NCBI RefSeq assembly: GCF_030247195.1
Contig: NC_080672.1
Location: 375,386,166-375,450,165 of the forward strand
Reading direction: 5' to 3'
Origin: Topomyia yanbarensis
Taxonomy: Eukaryota; Arthropoda; Insecta; Diptera; Culicidae
Length of the DNA stretch: 64,000 nt
A program made the position numbers and the translations under genes. Shown in pieces: positions 57,430 to 64,000 of this stretch. How positions within the stretch are numbered: the stretch's first letter is position 1; each line of letters starts with the position of its first letter. The notes under the pieces were generated by a model. It made no database searches. It was not told where the DNA came from and saw only the letters and a program-made list of their open reading frames with translations.

Positions 57430-58911
57430 ATGTCGTGCAGTGTTCGATCGTGTTCAATTAGTGATGATCGTTTTTTATGGAAGTGCGAGTTTTGCAACAA
57501 ATCGTATCACGCGGCCTGTGTAGGAGTGCAACGGCACCAAGAGCATCACATCACGTCTTTTATGATTCCTCTATGCTCGGATTGTCAGCATAATCTTAAA
57601 ACGGGGATTGACACTCGTAAAGTGCTTTTCCAACAGGAGCAGCTCTTTAATTTAATCAAGACGCAAACGGATTCCAATCTTCGAATGGCTGCTGACATCA
57701 AAAAGTTGAACGCATTTGGTGAACTGTTCGATAACATTGATCACCAGCTAAAAGAAGCGGTGACTAATGTAAATAATATCACCTGCGCGAAAGTTGATTA
57801 TGCGGTGTCAACATTATCGCGCACTATGGAAAACAACGCGGTCAATAAGGCCGATGAGCTCGTTGTTTTAAAAAATCATATAACGTCATTATTCAACATA
57901 TCTATGGAATCCACAAGGAAGCGCATTGAGGAGTACGTGGTGGAGCTCACAACTGACCTGACTCGTGAGCTAAAAAAAATATGCTGCGAAGTTCAAAATT
58001 TAAGCGTAATAACCATTGACATGGCGTCTCAATGCAACGAACATACCGGTAACCAGTCGTTTTCTGCTCGTGATGCTCTTGACGAAATAAAATCACAAGC
58101 CAGCGCTGTTGGCGACGATATTATAGACGAAGTAAGGGCAATTGCCGCGACAATTAGTACCCTGGAAACCAGTGTTAATAATGCTCGTTTGACACCTGCG
58201 GTGTCTCCCCCCAGTCTGATGGACGAATTGGCCGTCGTTTCCAACAAAACTGCTATCTCAGGTTCGCAGCATAATCAAGTGGCAAAAGATGGATGGCGCA
58301 CACTTGGTTCGAAAAGAGTGTGGCGCTCCGACTGGTCAGAATATGACTTACGTAAACAGCGTCGCATTAAACAACAAAAAGAGAAAGATAAAGCAGCAAA
58401 GAGTAAAAAATCGAGAAGAAAACAGGGTACAAGATACAGCAATACCAACAGTAATAACAATAACAACTACAACAACAAAGATAGCAAGTGCAATAAGAAC
58501 AGGAACCGCAATAAGTACAACAATAACAATAATCACAACTACAACCAAAATAGAAACAACAACAATAGCAACAAAAACAACAGCTACAAGTCCAATAATA
58601 CCACCAACAATTTCAATAGAAACAGGCACAACATAAACAATAACGACCACAACGGAAACAGAAACAACAACATTAACAGCAGTAACAACAACAACAACAA
58701 TAATAATCACAGAATAAGCAACTACAACAAAAACAGCAACTACAACAGAAATAACAACAACCACAACGAAAATAGAAACAGCAGTTACAGCAACAACAAC
58801 AGAAACAGCATTTGCAATAGGAACAACAATGGTCTTAACAACAATCGCCATAACAATAAACATCATTGTTCATCTTGCTCCTGTGAACGTTCGTGTTTTC
58901 GCCAATTTTAA
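57430..58911 (+). CDS. LINE ORF1: PHD-type zinc finger, coiled coil, asparagine-rich C-terminus
   Basis: 493 residues, no stop. Residues 3-52 give C-x4-C-x10-C-x2-C-x4-H-x2-C-x18-C-x2-C, a PHD-type finger, as known in ORF1 of CR1/L2-type LINEs. Residues about 65-230 are helical and charged, with likely coiled coil (trimerisation or RNA-binding role inferred). A basic patch KQRRIKQQKEKDKAAKSKK lies near 315-335, suited to nucleic-acid binding. From about 345 to 480 the protein is mostly Asn with Tyr, Arg, Lys, Ser and His, encoded by an imperfect AAC/AAT triplet expansion. It ends HHCSSCSCERSCF. The first ATG is used; the next gene starts inside its last codons. Expected role: binding LINE RNA in the ribonucleoprotein. 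Confidence 0.8.
   Translation: MSCSVRSCSISDDRFLWKCEFCNKSYHAACVGVQRHQEHHITSFMIPLCSDCQHNLKTGIDTRKVLFQQEQLFNLIKTQTDSNLRMAADIKKLNAFGELFDNIDHQLKEAVTNVNNITCAKVDYAVSTLSRTMENNAVNKADELVVLKNHITSLFNISMESTRKRIEEYVVELTTDLTRELKKICCEVQNLSVITIDMASQCNEHTGNQSFSARDALDEIKSQASAVGDDIIDEVRAIAATISTLETSVNNARLTPAVSPPSLMDELAVVSNKTAISGSQHNQVAKDGWRTLGSKRVWRSDWSEYDLRKQRRIKQQKEKDKAAKSKKSRRKQGTRYSNTNSNNNNNYNNKDSKCNKNRNRNKYNNNNNHNYNQNRNNNNSNKNNSYKSNNTTNNFNRNRHNINNNDHNGNRNNNINSSNNNNNNNNHRISNYNKNSNYNRNNNNHNENRNSSYSNNNRNSICNRNNNGLNNNRHNNKHHCSSCSCERSCFRQF
58430..58870 (+). repeat. imperfect AAC/AAT triplet tract inside ORF1
   Basis: About 440 bp dominated by AAC, AAT and ACA triplets. Read in reverse it gives a 172-codon Val/Ile-rich open frame (58866-58348), which is a composition artefact. 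Confidence 0.85.
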
Positions 58912-61908
58912 CGCACTTCTCAGAGGCAGACCAGGACAAGCATGACGCAGCTGGTAACAGTACAATAGTTTTAAACAATATTTTTACGAATAACGAATCA
59001 CAACCAACTTCTTCGAAAGCCACTGAAATTTTGGTTTACTGTCAAAATTTTAATAGAATGAGGAGCGCCGTAAAGATGAACGAAATCCATAAGAATATAT
59101 TAGGCTCCTCATTTTCTTCTAGGTACCGAAACAAGTTGGAATGAGGATATAAAAAGTGAAGAGGTTTTCGGTAGTGACTATAATGTTTTTAGAGATGATC
59201 GTGATTTACGACTAACCCAAAGAATGTCAGGCGGAGGAGTTCTCATCGCAGTTTCATCTATATTTAATTCCGATCTTATTGTCTCACCAAAATTCAAAGA
59301 ATTTGAACATGTATGGGTTAAAGCACATATCGCTGATGAAATCCACATTTTTGTCTCAGTGTACTTTCCTCCGGACCTAGCTTGCAAATCAACATATGAG
59401 ATTTTCTTTCAAGCAGCTGAAGAAATAATCTCTAATTTTCCTCCAGAATTCAAAGTTCATATTTATGGTGATTTTAATCAGCGCAACTTAGATTTTATTC
59501 CTGACTCTGAAAATGAGAGCATTCTACTTCCTGTCGTTGGTGATAACGAAACATTACAATATATGTTTGAGAAAATTGCATTGCTAGGACTCAATCAAAT
59601 AAACCATATAAAAAATCAACACAATCGTTATTTAGATCTGCTATTAACAAACATTAATGAAGATTTCTGTGTTGATGAATCTCATTCTCCCTTATGGAAA
59701 AATGAAACGTTTCACACAGCAATAGAATTCTCTATTTTTGTGCACAAGAATCATAATTTCATTGATTGTGACTTCGAGGACGTTTTCGATTATAGAAAAG
59801 CAAATTATGAAAATATTAAATATAAATTAAGCAGTGCTAATTGGCAGTCCCTTTTAAAGAATCAAGTGAACGTTGAATGTGGAGTGGAGATCTTTTATAA
59901 TATTTTATGGCAAACAATACAGGAGGAAGTTCCACTCACTAAAAAACGACGAAATCATGCATCCAAAAATCCAGTTTGGTTCAACAAGGAAATTATTAAT
60001 TTAAAAAATCGGAAGCAAAAAGCTCACAAAATTTACAGAAAACACAATAATCAGGATAATTTGGAAAAATACCTTAACATTCGTGACCAACTAACTTTGG
60101 CTATTTCTTCGGCACTAACTGTATATAATGCAAAAACTGAAAATGAGATCAAGTCATGCCCAAAAAACTTTTTTAATTACATCAAAACTAAGTTGAATTC
60201 ATGCAACTTCCCATCAAAAATGTCTTTAGATGGGAAAGAGGGTGAAACTTCAAAAGATATTTGTAATCTCTTCGCAACATTTTTTCAAGAAACTTATTCT
60301 AACTATTCAGACAATGATCGTGACTTTGAATATTTTTCTTATTTTCCTGATTATTCAAGGGATGTTGGTGTCAGTCACATTAATGTTCAAGATATCTTGT
60401 CTGGTCTCAATGATCTAGATGCCACTAAAGGCTCCGGACCTGATGGAATTCCACCTGCTTTCATAAAGAATTTAGCAACTGAGCTTACGTCACCTTTATT
60501 CTGGCTGTTCAATAAGTCACTAGAATCTGGTATTTTCCCAAAAGATTGGAAAAAATCTTTTTTAATACCTATTTATAAATCGGGTACAAAATCTGATATT
60601 CGCAATTATCGTGGAATTGCCATTCTGTCTTGCTTTCCCAAACTTTTCGAATCCATCATAAATAAAACCATTTTCAACCAAGTCAAACATAAAATAACAA
60701 ATTCACAACATGGGTTTTTTAAAGGCCGTTCAACTAGTACAAACCTTTTAGAATTTGTTGATTACTCGTTAAATGCCATGGATAAAGGAAATCATATAGA
60801 AGCTCTTTATACTGACTTCAGCAAAGCTTTCGATAAGCTGGACATTCCCATGTTAATATTCAAACTTGAAAAATTGGGAATCGAGATGAGACTCCTCAAT
60901 TGGATTAAGTCGTATTTAACAGATCGTCAGCAAATAGTAAAATTCTATGAGATGAAATCTGATATAATTAAAGCTACTTCGGGGGTTCCGCAAGGTTCAC
61001 ACTTAGGACCTCTTCTTTTTATTTTATATGTCAACGACATCTCTCTTATTTTAAAAAACATTAATATTCTCATATATGCGGATGATATGAAGCTATTTTT
61101 AGAAATTAGAAATAATAATGACTATAATGTTTTTCACGATGAAACACAAATCTTTTATACATGGTGTTGTAAATGTTTATTGGAGTTAAATGTTAAAAAA
61201 TGTAATCTCATGACTTTTAGCAGAAAACAAATCACGGCTTCCGTGTCAATTACATTAGGTAATCAAACCGTTCAGAAATGCGATAAAATAAGAGATTTAG
61301 GAGTTATCTTAGATAAAAAATTAAAATTTGTGGAACATTACAACACAATTGTTCATAGAGCTAGTAATATGCTTAATTTTATAAAACGCTTCGGATATCA
61401 CTTTCAAGATCCTTACACAATTAAAACTCTTTACGTAGCATATGTTCGGTCTATTTTAGAATATTGTAGTATTGTTTGGTCACCATTCATAAAAAAACAC
61501 GAAGTGAGAATTGAATCAATCCAAAAACAGTTTCTATTATATGCACTACGCAAGTTAAGATGGACAGTATTCCCTCTTCCATCTTATGAAGCACGTTGTA
61601 TGTTAATAGATATTCAAACATTGAAAGAACGTCGGGACTATGCTATGATCTCGTTTCTAAACGATATCGTCATGCAGCGTATTGACTCATCTTACATATT
61701 GTCAAAATTAAATTTATATGCTCCTACTCGTCAATTACGCAATAGAAATTTGTTCGCGATAGGTCATCACCGTACAGACTATGCTAAATTCGGACCACTA
61801 AACCAGATGATGGCTGTGTATAACGAGCATTGTGAAAGTATTGACCTTACCATGCCCCGAACAAGTTTAAAACAGTTTTTCAACTCTTTACGGCATCATA
61901 GTACATAG
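58893..61908 (+). pseudogene. LINE ORF2: apurinic endonuclease and reverse transcriptase, one frameshift
   Basis: Start ATG 58893 overlaps ORF1 by 19 nt. The first frame runs to about 59120 with ILVYCQNFNRMRSAVKMNEI (endonuclease N-terminal motif). A single-base shift moves sense to the frame giving LGTETSWNEDI (catalytic Glu), then GGGVLIAVSS, FVSVYFPPD, IYGDFNQRN (GDFN), YLDLLLTN and FHTAIEFSIFV (position of SDH). The reverse transcriptase follows from about 60360: TKGSGPDGIPPAF, YRGIAILSCFPKLFE, HGFFKGRSTSTNLLEF, motif A YTDFSKAFDKLD, motif B SGVPQGSHLGPLLF, catalytic IYADDMKLF, thumb DLGVILDKKLKF and C-terminal ILEYCSIVWSPF. No stop in the last 895 codons. About 1005 codons in total. Apart from the shift all catalytic residues seem present, which suggests a young copy. 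The 31-34 kb copy is clearly related (many identical motifs). Confidence 0.85.
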
Positions 61909-61992
61909 AAATAGTTTACAGGATAGTATATAAGCAATTAATATTTATATAATGTAGTCTACATTTGATTGACGAAATAAATAAATAAAAAG

Positions 61993-62757
61993 ATCGTTTA
62001 TACGTGCCGCGATTTTTAAAGGAAAACCTGACCATTTAATTACATAAATATAATGTACAAAAGGTGTTATTTATATGGTACACTGAAAAAATATGAAAAT
62101 AGGGTTGTCTACCAAACGTTAAATATAATGTGTAAATTAAAAAAAAATGGATAAAAGTCGGAATGTTTACTTCAAAAGGCCATATCTCAATGGTTTGTTG
62201 ACCGATTCTAATTATTTTTTTCATTATTGAACAAGTAGACGTTTCATCGTTAATTTTCATTAAGAAGAATATAAAACAGAGTCATCTACATCGTTTGTCG
62301 TTTCAGGTATTTCGGAAGTGCTTATTTTGTACGGTTAAAATACGTTACCATAACAATGCGCACGGAAAATGAAAATATATAATACGATACCTTATCCAAA
62401 CGTTCGAAGAGAAAGAAACCAATGCATAATTGTCATTTCATTTGTTATAAAAATAATACACTGAAGTCTTTTTTATGCGGTTTTTTTATGCGAATTGTTT
62501 TATGCGGATTTTCAAATTTATGCGGTTTTTTATCCGGATTTTCAAAGTTATGCGATTCTTTTTATGCAGCTTCCTTTTAATTTTTAGGGCATCACCTGAA
62601 GCGACTTTTATCGAAAGATGAGAGATCGTGAATGCACACAACAAAAGACATAAAATGTTTATATCTTTATTTTGGATTATAAATTACTAGTGTTTGGGTT
62701 AAGGATATGAGAAGCATTCTTGATGCAGTGAAAATAAAAACAGAAAATGACTGAATA
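61993..62757. other. AT-rich sequence with a TTATGCGG repeat cluster
   Basis: At 62458-62575, after TACACTGAAGTC, the word TTATGCGG or a close variant occurs about six times, resembling the end of a Tc1/pogo-type element. No opposite end found. The rest is non-coding. Confidence 0.35.
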
Positions 62758-62890
62758 CCTTTTTACCTTTCTCATAATAAAACTTATGCAATCGGTCGAA
62801 ATTTCGACTTTTTAACCGAGGCCCGCAGAGCCGAATCTCTTATACCATTCGACTCAGTTCGGCGAGATCGGAAAAAAGTCTCTGAGCCTG
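62758..62890 (+). repeat. hairpin repeat family, truncated copy
   Basis: TTACCTTTCTCATAATAAAACTTATGCAATCGGTC (hairpin decayed), CCGAGGCCCGCAGAGCCGAATC, CATTCGACTCAGTTCGGCGAGATCGG. It then breaks off. Confidence 0.6.
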
Positions 62891-62924
62891 TATTTTTTTT
62901 ACTTGGTGCTAAAGCTTTTACGCC

Positions 62925-64000
62925 GACCCGGCACACGTTCAGTAGTTAGACCATACTACCGATTTCGTCCATCGTGTGCCAGAGTAAGGGACTCTGAACA
63001 GAGAAGATAACTCCTCTAAACTCCACCAAGAAGTCCGACATTTGCCTGATCCCCCGGATTCCATTTGAAATGACTACTTCGGGGGGAGGCGTGCTAATGC
63101 ACTTCACTTGATTCCAGGTCTAGCTGGTCGTGCTACATTTCGCTTGTCTCGTAACCGCGATATCAGTCCTGCATGGTATGATATTCTACATGCCTTCCTC
63201 TCTACGTTGACCAGTTGGATGCCGTGGTCCATCCGGCGATTCCGGTTGGTTCCGGTTCACAGGTGCCCCAAATACCCTGGTGGTTTGTCGCGTTCGGTGC
63301 TACTAGGCATAGCAGGGCCGGCGGATAGCGTGGGTAGTATGGGTAGTACTACCCACTCGAAAATAACCGAGTGGGTAATTACCCACTCGAAATGTTGGAC
63401 ATTTTCATAAAATCGAAATTAGCCACGTATGTGTCTCGGGCACTCATTAGAAAATATCGATGCACGACAATTTCATTTGCACAAACACACTGCAAGTGAT
63501 TTAATGTAAATGTAATGCAAGCGTGTATATTGCGAAAATGAGACAAATCCCTATTCTATTAGCCTCACCCTATGCTTACTACCCACTCGTGCTAAAAGTG
63601 TAACGCCGGCCCTGAGGCATAGTCCCCGACGGTGGAACTAGCCCACCTCGGCGGAGAGTTCCCCGACGAACGAATGTCTCCTGCAACCGTTGACGGACAC
63701 GTTATTCTTCTTTAGATGTAGTCCTGCAGAATGCCGAGGTCAGTCCAGCGATTCTCGGTGGAGGATTGCGTCCGGTTCACTGCCCCGATGATTCAAGCCG
63801 GCGATTCGCTACGGACTACTCGGAATAGTCCCCGATGGTAGAATATTCCTACTCCGGCGAAGAGTTCCCCGGCAGTGGAAGATCTTCCAAAACCGATGCT
63901 ACCCGGGCAGATGCCGAGGTCGGTCCTGCGATTCTGGGTGGAGGGTGACTTCCACTTGACAGGCGCCCCGACGAGCATCTGCCGGAGCTGCTTCCCGATC
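62925..64000 (-). repeat. R1-like LINE 3' region in reverse orientation
   Basis: On the minus strand the landmarks of the 14.4-17.6 kb blocks reappear: CGGGGAACTCTTCGCCGGAGTAGG, CATCGGGGACTATTCCGAGTAG, GAATCGCAGGACCGACCTCGG, GGCGCCTGTCAAGTGGAAG. Several units lie at 63600-64000 and one at about 63140-63310; the region continues past the window edge. The 62925-63110 part (GACCCGGCACACGTTCAG...) may be its unique end. No ORF of the LINE is inside the window. Confidence 0.6.
63313..63614. mobile_element. 302 bp hAT-like MITE with 8 bp target duplication
   Basis: Ends read inward CAGGGCCGGCGGATAGCG and CAGGGCCGGCGTTACACT. AGGCATAG is duplicated exactly (63305-63312 and 63615-63622). Eight-base duplications and CAG-starting ends fit hAT. 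Inside, CGAGTGGGTAATTACCCACTCG is a perfect palindrome (63369-63390 region), and GTGGGTAGTA words pair across the element. Non-coding. Confidence 0.85.

Larger units (their letters stand above)
57308..61992 (+). mobile_element. nearly complete LINE with PHD-finger ORF1 (jockey/CR1-like)
   Basis: About 4.7 kb with a downstream-type promoter at its first bases, a 120-nt leader, ORF1 (57430-58911), ORF2 overlapping it by 19 nt (58893-61908, one frameshift) and a short 3' region ending in GACGAAATAAATAAATAAAAA, a microsatellite-like tail as in CR1-type LINEs. The 5' end is judged from the promoter motifs. A target duplication is not evident. Confidence 0.8.

Noticed and set aside
58348..58866. 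172-codon minus-strand ORF rich in Val and Ile
   Set aside because: It is the mirror of the AAC/AAT triplet tract in the LINE ORF1; such triplets read in reverse give GTT/ATT codons without stops.

Overview
This window is eukaryotic, AT-rich and almost entirely made of transposable elements. The element set (BEL/Pao gag, R1-like and I-like LINEs with an RNase H domain, a PHD-finger LINE, a mariner, Transib-like, hAT-like and piggyBac-like miniature elements, a tRNA-derived SINE, and a repeat family ending in TAGGTGGATTAA) fits a mosquito, probably a culicine (Aedes-like) one. That is my inference from the repeats. I found no host protein-coding exon I can name. The only host-like signals are a TATA/initiator core promoter with a splice donor (42117-42181) and a GC-rich block with a donor-like site (53500-53829).

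Layout. 1-4040: a pogo-like element, a palindromic miniature element, an unidentified frameshifted protein relic on the minus strand, and an I-like LINE relic. 4040-12280: foldback elements, including a Transib-like element with V(D)J-signal-like ends inserted five bases into the terminal repeat of another transposon, then two ~90 bp palindromic elements. 12950-18290: a BEL/Pao gag relic followed by two broken R1-like LINE copies with repetitive GC-rich 3' regions. 18290-24300: mostly unique-looking sequence. 24330-27101: a mariner whose transposase gene is split by a second Transib-like element, a near-perfect 816 bp-arm hairpin. 27480-30904: a tRNA-derived SINE with a 24 bp target duplication, an orphan PHD-finger ORF1, and two inverted-repeat elements. 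31246-33850: a 5'-truncated minus-strand LINE with an open 818-codon reverse transcriptase frame. 35055-46183: a repeat family with a hairpin end, a piggyBac-like element, the candidate promoter, an AT-rich minisatellite and a reverse transcriptase fragment. 46680-51835: an I-like LINE 5' half on the plus strand and an RNase H LINE on the minus strand. 57308-61992: an almost complete LINE (promoter, PHD ORF1, endonuclease/reverse transcriptase ORF2 with one frameshift), of the same family as the 31-34 kb copy. 62925-64000: reversed R1-like 3' repeats split by a hAT-like miniature element.

The genes here do not form a pathway. They are layers of insertions, and several nested pairs give a relative order: mariner before Transib-like hairpin; TGCA-flanked element before Transib-like foldback; R1-like 3' region before hAT-like element. 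All family names come from reading motifs by eye, without database searches.
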